Source: Spongiactinospora rosea (GTDB taxonomy: Bacteria > Actinomycetota > Actinomycetes > Streptosporangiales > Streptosporangiaceae). From it: a DNA stretch of 64,000 bases. Below the pieces are notes generated by a model. That model was not told the origin of the DNA and ran no database searches. It was given only the letters and a program-made list of their open reading frames with translations. This document shows, in pieces, positions 43,599 through 52,586 of the stretch (positions are counted from its first letter, which is position 1; every line of letters starts with the position of its first letter). The stretch is from assembly GCF_003315795.1 (NCBI RefSeq), contig NZ_QMEY01000031.1, forward strand, positions 36,052 to 100,051, in the 5' to 3' direction. The position numbers and the translations under genes are program-made.

Positions 43599-44402
43599 AT
43601 GGCCACGTCTGAACTGACCAGCATCAGGTCGCAGAAGGTGAAGGCGGCCAAACGGCTGGCCAAACGGGCCTTCCGCGACCGCGACCGGGCGTTCCTGGCC
43701 GAGGGGCCGCAGGCGGTGCGCGAGGCGCTGCGGCTGCCGGGCGTCACCGTCGAGCTGTTCGCCACGGCCGACGCCGGGTCCAGGCATCCGGCGATCATGG
43801 CCGACGCGGCGGCGGCGGGCGTACCGGTCCACCTGGCCAGCGGAGAGGTCATGGCCGAGCTGGCCCAGACGGTGACCCCGCAGGGCGTGCTCGCGGTGTG
43901 TCGGCTGCTGCACGTGCCGCTGATCGAGGCCGTGCGCGAGGACGCCCGGCTGGTCGCCGTGCTGGCGCACGTACGCGACCCCGGCAACGCGGGCACCGTG
44001 CTGCGCACCGCCGACGCCGCGGGCGCCGACGCGGTGGTGTTCACCGACGCCTCGGTGGACCCCTACAACGGCAAGTGCGTCCGGGCCAGCGCGGGCAGCC
44101 TGTTCCACCTGCCGGTCGCCACCGGCGAGCCGTTCGCGCGGACCGTGGCCCTGCTGCGCGAGCGCGGGCTGCGGGTGCTCGCCGCCGACGGCGCGGGGGA
44201 GCGCACGCTCGACGATGTGGACCTGTCCGGGCCGACCGCGTGGGTCTTCGGCAACGAGGCGTGGGGCCTGCCCGAAGAGATCCTCGCCGAGGCCGACGAG
44301 GTGGTCCGCGTGCCCATCTACGGGGGTGCGGAAAGCCTCAATCTCGCGACCGCCGCAGCGGTGTGTTTGTACGCATCTGCCCGGGCTCAGCGGGAAAAGT
44401 GA
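43599..44402 (+). CDS. SpoU-family 23S rRNA methyltransferase (TsnR/RlmB-like)
   Basis: 267 residues. An N-terminal substrate-binding domain (SQKVKAAKRLAKRAFRDRDRAFLAEGPQAVREAL) is joined to a knotted SPOUT domain with VLAHVRDPGNAGTVLRTADAAGADAV, FGNEAWGLPEEI and the C-terminal knot VPIYGGAESLNLATAAAVCLY. Members 2'-O-methylate rRNA; the target base is not readable. The gene lies between rplT and pheS as in M. tuberculosis tsnR (Rv1644). GGGGGAG precedes ATG 43599. Confidence 0.93.
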   Translation: MATSELTSIRSQKVKAAKRLAKRAFRDRDRAFLAEGPQAVREALRLPGVTVELFATADAGSRHPAIMADAAAAGVPVHLASGEVMAELAQTVTPQGVLAVCRLLHVPLIEAVREDARLVAVLAHVRDPGNAGTVLRTADAAGADAVVFTDASVDPYNGKCVRASAGSLFHLPVATGEPFARTVALLRERGLRVLAADGAGERTLDDVDLSGPTAWVFGNEAWGLPEEILAEADEVVRVPIYGGAESLNLATAAAVCLYASARAQREK

Positions 44403-44463
44403 GGCTGCCGTAGGGGGCCGGAAACCCGCTATTGTCGCCTTGTAGGTCGAGGAGGCGGGGTCG

Positions 44464-45546
44464 TTGCAGGGCGAGAACACCGATACGCCGCACCCTGGTG
44501 CCGCATGCCCGGTCAGCGCCGACGAGCTGCCCGACGGCCTGATCGTCATCGACCACGAGGGCCTGATCCTGCTGGTCAACCGAGCCGCGGCGCGGTTGAC
44601 CGGGGTGCGCCCCGAGGCCGCGGTCGGCAGCGACATCCGTGACGTCTTCCCCTTCAAGGACCCTGACGGGCGCGAGTGGTGGAAGTGGCTCGACCCCGCG
44701 GGCGGGCCGCGCACCCGCACCCGCCAGCCCGAGTGCTACGTCCAGGTCCCCGGCGGTCAGGAGTTGCTGCTCGCCGCCCGGCTGGTGCGCGAGCCCGAGC
44801 GCGGCGGCGAGGTCGTCCGGGTGGTGGTGACCCTGCGCGACGCGGGCGCCCGCGCCCGTCTGGAGCGCAGCAGGGCCGACCTGGTCTCCACCGTGGCCCA
44901 CGAGCTGCGCTCCCCGCTGACCAGCGTGAAGGGGTTCACCGCCACGCTGCTGGCCAAGTGGTCCCGCTTCACCGACGACCAGAAGCGCGTCATGCTGGAG
45001 ACCGTCAACTCCGACGCCGACCGGGTCACCCGGCTGATCACCGAGCTGCTCGACGTGTCCCGCATCGAGTCCGGCCGGTTGCAGTTGCACCGCCAGGTGG
45101 TGGACATCCCGGCACGGGTACGGCGGCTGATCGCCGGGCGGGTGGCGGCCGGTGAACGCGACGGCCGGTTCCGGCTGCACGTGGAGGGCGAGCTCCCCGA
45201 GACCTGGCTCGACCAGGACAAGATCGACCAGATCCTGGCCAACCTGCTGGAAAACGCCGTGCGCCACGGACGCGGTACGGTGACAATAGTCGTGGAACCG
45301 ATCGAGTGGGGAGTGGCCGTGTCCGTCCGGGACGAAGGCGAGGGCATCGCGCCCGAGCTGGCCACGCGCGTGTTCCGGCAGTTCTGGCGAGGGCAGGGCC
45401 GCCGCCGCGGCGGCACCGGGCTCGGCCTGTTCATCGTCAAGGGTCTCGTGGAGGCGCACGGCGGCACGATCACCGTGCAGCGTGCCCCGGAGGGCGGCGC
45501 GGATTTCCGATTTACCGTGCCCACCGGCACGCCCGACTTCGCCTGA
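44464..45546 (+). CDS. Soluble PAS-domain sensor histidine kinase
   Basis: 360 residues with no membrane segment. It has an N-terminal PAS domain (about 18-125, LPDGLIVIDHEGLILLVNRAAARLTG), a HisKA domain with VAHELRSPLTSVKGF (phospho-acceptor His146) and a HATPase domain with the N box LLENAVRHGRG, DEGEGIAPE and GGTGLGLFIVKGL. No response regulator is adjacent, so it is an orphan kinase here. The start is TTG 44464 with GGAGG eight bases ahead; there is no ATG or GTG nearby. Its slot between the rRNA methylase and pheS is conserved in related actinomycetes, but its signal is unknown. Confidence 0.9.
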   Translation: MQGENTDTPHPGAACPVSADELPDGLIVIDHEGLILLVNRAAARLTGVRPEAAVGSDIRDVFPFKDPDGREWWKWLDPAGGPRTRTRQPECYVQVPGGQELLLAARLVREPERGGEVVRVVVTLRDAGARARLERSRADLVSTVAHELRSPLTSVKGFTATLLAKWSRFTDDQKRVMLETVNSDADRVTRLITELLDVSRIESGRLQLHRQVVDIPARVRRLIAGRVAAGERDGRFRLHVEGELPETWLDQDKIDQILANLLENAVRHGRGTVTIVVEPIEWGVAVSVRDEGEGIAPELATRVFRQFWRGQGRRRGGTGLGLFIVKGLVEAHGGTITVQRAPEGGADFRFTVPTGTPDFA

Positions 45547-45631
45547 GCGAACCCGCGGTCGTCCTCCCGGTGGGCTCCAGCGCGGAAAGCACTAGACTCG
45601 TGCCGCTCAAGCCCTGAATCGGAGCTCTGTC

Positions 45632-46729
45632 TTGTCTAACTACGACCCGGTCGAGGTCACCCCGCTGCACGCCGACGAGGTGGCGCGCATGCGGGACGAC
45701 GCCCTGGCCGCCATCAAGGCGGCAGGCGACCTCGACGCACTCAAGAAGGTACGGCTGGCGCACGCCGGCGACCGGTCCCCGATCGCCCTCGCCAACCGGG
45801 AGATCGGCGCGCTGCCCCCACAGGCGCGTGCCGAGGCGGGCAAGCGCGTGGGCATGGCCCGCAAGGCGGTCGCCGAGGCCCTCGCCGCCCGCCAGACCGA
45901 GCTCACCGCCGAGCGCGACGAACGCGTACTGGTCGAGGAGGCCGTTGACGTCACCCTGCCCTGGGACCGCCTGCCGCGCGGCGCCAGGCACCCGCTGACC
46001 ACGCTGCAAGAGCGCGTGGCCGACGTCTTCGTGGCCATGGGCTACGAGGTCGCCGAGGGGCCGGAGCTGGAGGGCGAGTGGTTCAACTTCGACGCCCTCA
46101 ACATCGCGCCCGACCACCCCGCGCGCTCCGACCACGACACCTTCTTCGTGGAATCGGTCGACTCGGGCAAGGTGCTGCGCACCCAGACCTCGCCGATGCA
46201 GGTCAGGGCGCTGCTCGCGCGCGGTGTGCCGTGCTACGTCATCTCGCCGGGCAAGGTGTTCCGCACCGACGAGCTCGACGTCACGCACACCCCGGTGTTC
46301 CACCAGATCGAGGGGATCGCCGTGGACGAGGGCCTGACGATGGGCCACCTGAAGGGCACCCTCGACCGGTTCGCGGAGGTGATGTTCGGCGAGGGCATGA
46401 CGACCCGGTTCCGGCCCAACTACTTCCCCTTCACCGAGCCGTCCGCCGAGATGGACCTCAAGTGTTTCGTGTGCCGGGGCGCCTCGGCGGTCCCGGGCGG
46501 CCCGCCGTGCCGCACCTGCAAGTCCGAGGGCTGGATCGAGTGGGGCGGCTGCGGCATGGTCAACCCGCGGGTGCTGGTCGCCTGCGGCGTCGACCCCAAG
46601 CGCTACTCCGGGTTCGCGTTCGGCATGGGCGTCGAGCGCACCCTGATGTTCCGGCACAACGCCGAGGACATGCGTGACATGGTCGAGGGAGACGTGCGCT
46701 TCACGCTCCCGTTCGGGATGGAGGTCTGA
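45632..46729 (+). CDS. pheS: Phenylalanyl-tRNA synthetase alpha subunit
   Basis: 365 residues. An N-terminal coiled-coil and tRNA-binding arm (MRDDALAAIKAAGDLDALKKVR) precede the class II catalytic core: PLTTLQERVADVFVAMGYEVAEGPELEGEWFNFDALN, motif 2 GKVFRTDELDVTHTPVFHQIEG and motif 3 SGFAFGMGVERTLM. The start is TTG 45632 with GGAG eight bases before; a TAGACT -10-like hexamer is at 45593-45598. It overlaps pheT by one base (TGATG). Confidence 0.96.
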   Translation: MSNYDPVEVTPLHADEVARMRDDALAAIKAAGDLDALKKVRLAHAGDRSPIALANREIGALPPQARAEAGKRVGMARKAVAEALAARQTELTAERDERVLVEEAVDVTLPWDRLPRGARHPLTTLQERVADVFVAMGYEVAEGPELEGEWFNFDALNIAPDHPARSDHDTFFVESVDSGKVLRTQTSPMQVRALLARGVPCYVISPGKVFRTDELDVTHTPVFHQIEGIAVDEGLTMGHLKGTLDRFAEVMFGEGMTTRFRPNYFPFTEPSAEMDLKCFVCRGASAVPGGPPCRTCKSEGWIEWGGCGMVNPRVLVACGVDPKRYSGFAFGMGVERTLMFRHNAEDMRDMVEGDVRFTLPFGMEV

Positions 46730-49290
46730 TGAGGGTCCCGCTCTCCTGGCTGCGGGAGTTCGTCGACCTGCCCGCGGTCACCGCGCACGAGATCGCCGAC
46801 CGGCTCACCGCCGCCGGGCTGAAGCTGGAGTCGATCACCTCCTATGGCCACGAGATCAAGAACGTCGTGGTCGGCGAGGTCCTCGACATCGAGGAGCTGA
46901 CCGGGTTCAACAAGCCGGTCCGCTACTGTCAGGTGGAGGTGGGCGAGGCCGCTCCGCGCGGCATCATCTGCGGCGCGAGCAACTTCTCGGTCGGCGACCG
47001 GGTCCCGGTGGCGCTGCCGGGCGCGGTCCTGCCCGGCGGGTTCGAGATCGGCGCACGCAAGACGTACGGCAGGCTCTCCGACGGCATGATCTGCTCCGAG
47101 CAGGAGCTGGCCATCGCCGAGACCTCCGCGGGCATCCTGGTCCTGTCGCCCGGCTCGCCGATCGGCGCCGACGTGGTGGAGCTGCTGTCCCTGCGCGATG
47201 AGGTCATCGAGCTGGAGGTCACCCCCGACCGCGGCTACGCCCTGTCCATCCGGGGCGTGGCGCGCGAGGCGGCGACCGCCTTCGGCGTGCCGTTCCGCGA
47301 CCCGGCCGACCTCGACCTGCCGGCCTCGGCCGAGTCGGGCTACCCCGCCTCCATCGCCGACCCCACCGCCTGCGACCGGTTCGTGCTGCGCGAGGTCGGC
47401 GGCTTCGACCCGGCCGCGCCCAGCCCGCTGTGGATGCGCATCCGGCTGCTGCGGGCCGGGATGCGCCCGGTGTCGCTGGCCGTCGATGTCACCAACTACG
47501 TGATGCTGGAGCTCGGCCAGCCGCTGCACGCCTTCGACCGCACCCGGCTGACCGGCGAGATCGTGGTGCGCCGGGCCCGCGAGGGCGAGACGCTGGAGAC
47601 GCTCGACCACGTCGTGCGCAAGCTGCACACCGACGACATCCTGATCACCGACGAGTCGGGCGCGATCTCGATGGCGGGCACCATGGGCGGCCTGGAGACC
47701 GAGATCTCCGAGGGCTCCACCGAGCTGGTGATCGAGGCGGCGCACTTCTCGGCCACCGGCACCGCCCGCATGTCCCGCAGGCACGGCCTGGTCAGCGAGG
47801 CGTCCCGGCGCTTCGAGCGGGGCGTGGACCGCGAGCTGCCGCTGTACGCCTCCTGGCGCGCGGTGCGGCTGCTGGTCGAGCTGGGCGGCGGTACGGCGGG
47901 CCCGGGCGTGACCCATGCCTCGATCGACGTCGAGCCGGTCCGGATCACCATCCCCGCCGCCTACCCGGGGCGGGTGGCCGGTCTGACCTACCCGCGCGAG
48001 GCCGTCATCCGCCGGCTGGAGCAGGTCGGCTGCACCGTCGCCGAGGGCGCCGACCCGCAGTGCGGCGGCGGGCCGGTGACCGGCACGGGCACCGTGACCG
48101 GCGGCGACCTGCGCGAACAGCTCGACGTGAGCGACGGGGAGACCGACCTGCTGACGGTCACCCCGCCCACCTGGCGGCTGGACCTCACCGACCCCAACGA
48201 CCTGGCCGAAGAGGTCATCCGGCTGGAGGGCTACCAGCGGCTCGACTCCGTGCTCCCTGCCGCCCCCGCGGGCGGCGGGCTCACCGAGGGCCAGCGGCTG
48301 CGCCGCCGCGCCGGGCGGGCGCTGGCCGCCGCAGGATACGTCGAGGTGCTGGCCTACCCGTTCATGGGCGAGCGCGACCTCGACAACCTGCGGCTGGCCG
48401 CCGACGACCCGCGCCGCCTGGCGGTGCGGCTGGCCAACCCGCTCAGCGAGGACGAGCCGCTGCTGCGCACCACGCTGCTGCCCGGCCTGCTGAAGATCCT
48501 GGTCCGCAACGTCGGCAGGGGAGCGGGCGATGTGACGCTGTTCGAGAACGGGCTGGTCTACCGGCCGGTTCCCGGCGCGCCCGCCACCGCTCCGGTCCTC
48601 GGCGTGGACCGCAGGCCCACCGCCGACGAGCTGGCCATGATCGAGGCGGCGCTGCCCACGCAGCCCTACCGCGTGGCCGCCGTGCTGACCGGCGAGTTCG
48701 AGCGGTCCGGCTGGTGGGGTCCCGGCCGCCCGGCGACCTGGGCCGACGCCATCGAGGCCGCGCGGGTCGTGGTGCGCGAGGCCGGGTTCGACCCGGTCGT
48801 GGCCGCCGCGACGCACGAGCCGTGGCACCCGGGCCGCTGCGCGTCCATCCATGTGGGCGACGTGCTGATCGGGCACGCGGGCGAGCTGCACCCGAGGGTC
48901 GCCGAGGCGTACGGCCTGCCGCCGCGCACCTGCGCCATGGAGCTGGAGCTGAGCCGGCTGGAGAGCGCGATGAGCGGCCTGGCCCAGGCCCCCGCCGTGT
49001 CGTCCTACCCGGTCGCCACCCAGGACGTCGCGCTCATCGTGCCCGCCGCCACCCCGGTGGCCGAGGTGGAGGCGGTGCTCCGCGAGGGGGCGGGCGAGCT
49101 GCTGGAGTCCATCCGGCTGTTCGACGTCTACACCGGGGCCCAGGTCGGCGAGGGCGGCAAGTCGCTCGCCTACGCCCTGCGCTTCCGGGCCCCCGGCCGC
49201 ACGCTGACCGTCGAGGAGACCAGCGCGGCCCGCGACGCCGCGGTGGCGCTGGCCGCCGAACGCCTCGGGGCCCGGCTGCGAGGTTCGTGA
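46729..49290 (+). CDS. pheT: Phenylalanyl-tRNA synthetase beta subunit
   Basis: 853 residues. Order: N-terminal and EMAP-like tRNA-binding domain (KNVVVGEVLDIEELTGFNK), B3/4 editing domain (RGVAREAATAFGVPF, HGLVSEASRRFERGVD), B5 domain, catalytic-like core and the C-terminal ferredoxin-like anticodon domain (SSYPVATQDVALIV). In B5, between GCTVAEG and LLTVTPPTWRLDL, there is an extra Gly/Thr-rich stretch of some 30 residues (about 440-473) that is absent from compact homologues. With PheS it forms the alpha2beta2 enzyme. ATG 46729 is coupled to the pheS stop. Confidence 0.95.
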   Translation: MRVPLSWLREFVDLPAVTAHEIADRLTAAGLKLESITSYGHEIKNVVVGEVLDIEELTGFNKPVRYCQVEVGEAAPRGIICGASNFSVGDRVPVALPGAVLPGGFEIGARKTYGRLSDGMICSEQELAIAETSAGILVLSPGSPIGADVVELLSLRDEVIELEVTPDRGYALSIRGVAREAATAFGVPFRDPADLDLPASAESGYPASIADPTACDRFVLREVGGFDPAAPSPLWMRIRLLRAGMRPVSLAVDVTNYVMLELGQPLHAFDRTRLTGEIVVRRAREGETLETLDHVVRKLHTDDILITDESGAISMAGTMGGLETEISEGSTELVIEAAHFSATGTARMSRRHGLVSEASRRFERGVDRELPLYASWRAVRLLVELGGGTAGPGVTHASIDVEPVRITIPAAYPGRVAGLTYPREAVIRRLEQVGCTVAEGADPQCGGGPVTGTGTVTGGDLREQLDVSDGETDLLTVTPPTWRLDLTDPNDLAEEVIRLEGYQRLDSVLPAAPAGGGLTEGQRLRRRAGRALAAAGYVEVLAYPFMGERDLDNLRLAADDPRRLAVRLANPLSEDEPLLRTTLLPGLLKILVRNVGRGAGDVTLFENGLVYRPVPGAPATAPVLGVDRRPTADELAMIEAALPTQPYRVAAVLTGEFERSGWWGPGRPATWADAIEAARVVVREAGFDPVVAAATHEPWHPGRCASIHVGDVLIGHAGELHPRVAEAYGLPPRTCAMELELSRLESAMSGLAQAPAVSSYPVATQDVALIVPAATPVAEVEAVLREGAGELLESIRLFDVYTGAQVGEGGKSLAYALRFRAPGRTLTVEETSAARDAAVALAAERLGARLRGS

Positions 49291-49307
49291 GCCCCATCGG
49301 GCCGGGC

Positions 49308-49340
49308 AAGGGCCGGTGCGAACCTCTCGCACCGGCCCTT
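49308..49340. terminator. Bidirectional terminator after pheT
   Basis: AAGGGCCGGTGCG (49308-49320) pairs perfectly with CGCACCGGCCCTT (49328-49340) around a 7-nt loop. It lies between pheT and the convergent MFS gene. Confidence 0.88.
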
Positions 49341-49355
49341 TCGCATGCCGCCGCG

Positions 49356-50654
49356 CTAGGTGGCCGCGGCCTCGCGGCGGGCGCGCTCGGTCAGCGCGTG
49401 CTCGTCGGTACGGGCGTCGTAGCGGCGGAACTTCGGCAGCAGCGCCGCCATCGCCGCCACCGCGCCCACGCACAGCACGCCGCCCGCGCCCAGGGAGAAG
49501 CGGGTGCCGCCGAGGTCGGCCATCAGCCCGGCCCTGCCGTTGCCGAGCATCGGCCCGGAGGAGTAGGACAGCAGCTCGATCCCGGCCAGCCGGCCGCGCA
49601 GCTCGTCGGGGATGGTCTGGTTCCAGATCGTGGAACGGAAGATGCCGCTGATCATGTCGGCTCCACCGGCGACGGCCAGGCAGGCGAACACCAGCCACAG
49701 GCTGGGCGCGAACGCCGCGACCAGCACCGCGAGCCCCCACACCGCCGCCGCCAGGATCACGCCCATGCCGTGCCGGTGCACGTTTCTCGTCCAGCCGGAG
49801 GTGACAGAGGCGAGCAGCGCCCCGACGGCCGCCGCGGAGTAGAGCAGGCCCACCGCCTGCGGCGCGCGCAGCTCATCGGCCAGGAACGGGTACAGCGCGT
49901 TGGCCATGGCGAAGAACATCGCGGCCATGTCCACCAGGTAGGTGCCCATCAGGTCGGGCCTGCGCACCGCGTAGCGGACGCCCTCGACCAGGCTGCGCAG
50001 GGTCGCCGGCGCGGCGTCCTCACGTGGCGGCGTGGCCCGCACCCGCCACAGCAAGAGCAGCGACAGCAGGTAGGTCAGCACGTCGATGCCGTAGGTCATG
50101 GCCGGTCCCGCGGCCGCCACGATCAGCCCGGCCAGGGCGGGCCCGGCGATGGCGCCGAGGTTCCAGCGGAAGCTGATCAGGGCCGCGGCGGCGGTGAGCT
50201 GGTCGTGCCGCACGACCCGCGGCACCATGGCGTCCAGGCTGGGGCGCTGCAGGCTGTCCAGGGCCGCCAGCAGCGGGGCCAGCACGAACAGCGCCCACAC
50301 CTGCGGGTGGGGCAGCAGCGCGTTGAGCGTCAGCAGGCCCGCGACCAGCGCCAGGCCCGCCTCACAGATGAGCACGATCCGGCGCCGGTCGAGCGCGTCG
50401 GCGATGGCCCCGCCCCACAGCCCGAACACCACCATCGGCACGAACTCCACCAGGCTGATCAGGCCGACCGCCACATAGGAGCCGGTGAGCTGCTTCATCT
50501 GCAACGGCACGGTGACGTACGTCAGGAAGCTGCCGAACATCGTGATCAGCCCGGAGCCCATGAGATACCGGAAGTCGCGGGACTCGCGCAGCGGGCCGAG
50601 GTCCATTCGCAGATGGCGGATCAGGGCGCGCAGTGACCGTTCGGAATCTGGCAC
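49356..50654 (-). CDS. MFS transporter, EntS-like drug/siderophore exporter family
   Basis: 432 residues with about 12 hydrophobic helices. Loop 2-3 reads GGAIADALDRRRIVL, and PLRESRDFRYLMGSGLITMFGSFLTYVTVP at the N-terminus is typical of the DHA3 group that includes EntS. The substrate cannot be told. The start is GTG 50654; there is no ribosome site, and CAATCT lies six bases upstream on the same strand, so a leaderless mRNA is plausible. Its stop faces pheT across a shared terminator. The acyl-CoA synthetase gene upstream runs the same way with a 62-bp gap. Confidence 0.88.
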   Translation of the reverse strand: MPDSERSLRALIRHLRMDLGPLRESRDFRYLMGSGLITMFGSFLTYVTVPLQMKQLTGSYVAVGLISLVEFVPMVVFGLWGGAIADALDRRRIVLICEAGLALVAGLLTLNALLPHPQVWALFVLAPLLAALDSLQRPSLDAMVPRVVRHDQLTAAAALISFRWNLGAIAGPALAGLIVAAAGPAMTYGIDVLTYLLSLLLLWRVRATPPREDAAPATLRSLVEGVRYAVRRPDLMGTYLVDMAAMFFAMANALYPFLADELRAPQAVGLLYSAAAVGALLASVTSGWTRNVHRHGMGVILAAAVWGLAVLVAAFAPSLWLVFACLAVAGGADMISGIFRSTIWNQTIPDELRGRLAGIELLSYSSGPMLGNGRAGLMADLGGTRFSLGAGGVLCVGAVAAMAALLPKFRRYDARTDEHALTERARREAAAT

Positions 50655-50716
50655 GAATGAAGATTGTCACCGGGCCACGCCGGGCGGGGCAAACCATTTT
50701 CCGCCCGCGCGGCCGG

Positions 50717-52384
50717 TCAGGAGCCCAGGACCTCCCGGCGCAGGAGATCCTTCACGATCTTGCCGCCGGGGTTGCGGGGGAGTTCGCCCTGCCGGAACCA
50801 GTAGTGGGCGGGGATCTTGAACGGGGCGATCCTGCCCTTGAGGAAGCCGGTGAGGTCGCCCGGCGCGAGCGCGGCGCCGGGCGTGGTGTGGATCACCGCG
50901 CCGACCTCCTCGCCCAGCTCGTCGTGCGGGACGCCGATCACGGCCGCGTCACGCACCGCCGGATGCTCGAACAGGGCGGCCTCGACCTCGGCGCAGTAGA
51001 CGTTCTCGCCCCCGCGGATGACCATGTCCTTGACCCGGTCGACAATGAAGACCAGGCCGTCCTCGTCCACGCGGGCCAGGTCGCCGGTGCGGAACCAGCC
51101 GCCGGCGAAGGACTCGGCGGTGGCCTCGGGCCGGTTCCAGTAGCCGCCGACCACCGGGGCGCCGCGTACGCACAGCTCGCCCACCTCGCCGGGCCGGGCC
51201 TTCGCGCCCCCCGGGCCGGTGACCCGTACGTCCACGACCGGGACGGGCCTGCCCACACTGTCCGGCCGGTCGGGGTAGGCCCCGCCGCTGTTGTCGATGA
51301 TCAGCGCGCTGGTCTCGGTCATGCCGTACACGTTGGACGGCGCGCGGCCGGGCAGCCGGTCACGGATGCGCGCGAGCAGGCTCGGCGGGGCCGGGGCGCC
51401 GCCGTAGAACAGCGTGCCGAGGCTCGCGACGTCGTGGTCGCCGAAGCCGGGGTGCGCCATGAGCTGCCAGGCGTTGGTCGGCGTGCCGGTGACCCCGGTG
51501 ACCCGCTCCCGCTCGATCAGCCGCAGCGCCTGTCCGGCGTCCCACTTGTACATGAGCACGATCGTCGCGCCGCCGAACATGGCCGAGAGCATGCTGCCGA
51601 AACAGCCGGTGACGTGGAAGAGCGGCACGGCCAGCAGGGTGACCCTGCGCCGCCCGCTCGCCCGTCCGGGGTCGCCGCGGCGCATGGCCGCGCCGCGCGA
51701 CAGCGAGTAGCCGACGGTCAGCGGGGCCTGCCCGACGTTGCGGTGGGTGCCCAGCGCGCCCTTGGGCCGTCCGGTGGTGCCGGAGGTGTAGAAGATGGTG
51801 GCCGGGTCGTCCGGCGTCAGGTCCACCTCGGGGAGGGTCACCTCGCCGGTGGGCTCCCCGATCAGGTCGGCCAGTACGGCGGCGCCCGGCGGCACGCTCC
51901 CGCCCGGCCGGGTGACGATGATCCGCACGCCCGCGTCCGCCATCAGCCGGGCCCGCTCCCCGTCGGCGATCAGCACCGCCGCGCCCGAGTCGGCCAGCCC
52001 GAACGCCAGCTCCCGCCTGGTCCACCAGGCGTTCAGCGGCACCGCCACCGCCCCGGCGGCCAGGACGGCGGAGAACGCGACCACCCATTCGGGGTAGTTG
52101 CGCATGGCGATGGCGACGCGGTCGCCCTTGGCGACGCCGTACTCCCCGGCCAGCCGCCCGGCCAGCGCGGCGGCCCGGCGGAAGTGGTCTTCGAAGGTGA
52201 CCCGCTCGTCCTCGTAGCGCAGGAACACCCGCTCGCCGTGCCTGCGGCTGGCCGTGAGCAGCGCGCGGAAGTGGGCCGGAGCGTTCTTCCAGGTGCGGAT
52301 CCGGTGCCCGCCCGCCTCGGCCTCGGTCATCTCGAAGAGCCGCCCCGGCGCGGTGAGCCGCGCCTCCACCTCGTCATGGGTCAA
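50717..52384 (-). CDS. AMP-forming acyl-CoA synthetase (FadD-like)
   Basis: 555 residues of the ANL superfamily. The AMP site TIFYTSGTTGRPKGALGTH, VYGMTETSALI, the hinge TGDLARVDEDGLVFIVDRVKDMVIRGGENV and the C-terminal catalytic Lys in NPGGKIVKDLLRR are intact. It activates a carboxylic acid, probably fatty or aromatic, to an acyl-CoA via acyl-AMP. I chose TTG 52384, six bases after GAGGAG, which gives the usual family length; the open frame runs upstream into the argC promoter. It is divergent from argC with about 200 bp between, so the ArgR site could affect both. Confidence 0.9.
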   Translation of the reverse strand: MTHDEVEARLTAPGRLFEMTEAEAGGHRIRTWKNAPAHFRALLTASRRHGERVFLRYEDERVTFEDHFRRAAALAGRLAGEYGVAKGDRVAIAMRNYPEWVVAFSAVLAAGAVAVPLNAWWTRRELAFGLADSGAAVLIADGERARLMADAGVRIIVTRPGGSVPPGAAVLADLIGEPTGEVTLPEVDLTPDDPATIFYTSGTTGRPKGALGTHRNVGQAPLTVGYSLSRGAAMRRGDPGRASGRRRVTLLAVPLFHVTGCFGSMLSAMFGGATIVLMYKWDAGQALRLIERERVTGVTGTPTNAWQLMAHPGFGDHDVASLGTLFYGGAPAPPSLLARIRDRLPGRAPSNVYGMTETSALIIDNSGGAYPDRPDSVGRPVPVVDVRVTGPGGAKARPGEVGELCVRGAPVVGGYWNRPEATAESFAGGWFRTGDLARVDEDGLVFIVDRVKDMVIRGGENVYCAEVEAALFEHPAVRDAAVIGVPHDELGEEVGAVIHTTPGAALAPGDLTGFLKGRIAPFKIPAHYWFRQGELPRNPGGKIVKDLLRREVLGS

Positions 52385-52496
52385 CGTGATCTCCTCGGCG
52401 TGGGCGGCGGGAACCGGCGGGCCAGCGGCCAGGATACCGACCGGTATGTGCGCCGGGGCAGCCGAAGGTGGCGCTCCCGGGCGTTCGGAAGGGCGC

Positions 52497-52511
52497 TTGC
52501 ATGGGCATGCC
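52497..52511 (+). promoter_or_regulatory. Second ARG-box-like element
   Basis: TTGCATGGGCATGCC contains GCATG-GG-CATGC. It resembles part of the Streptomyces ARG-box core and lies 42 bp (about four helical turns) centre-to-centre from the main dyad. Confidence 0.45.
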
Positions 52512-52536
52512 TGCTGATGCATACTCTTTAGCAAGC

Positions 52537-52556
52537 TCATGCAAGGTGATGCATGA
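52537..52556 (+). promoter_or_regulatory. ArgR operator (ARG box) upstream of argC
   Basis: TCATGCAAGGTGATGCATGA is a perfect dyad (TCATGCA, 6-nt centre, TGCATGA), 30 bp before the argC start. It has the TGCA-rich form of Streptomyces ARG boxes. The operon encodes ArgR, so autoregulated arginine repression is expected. A weak promoter (TGCATG, 18 bp, TACTCT at 52522-52527) lies between the two elements. Confidence 0.72.
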
Positions 52557-52586
52557 ATATGCGAACAGCAGAGGAGCTGAGTCGAT

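Noticed and set aside
46603..49740. Minus-strand open frame of about 1045 codons across pheT
   Set aside because: Mirror of pheST and part of the MFS gene in the wrong frame; crosses a strong terminator.
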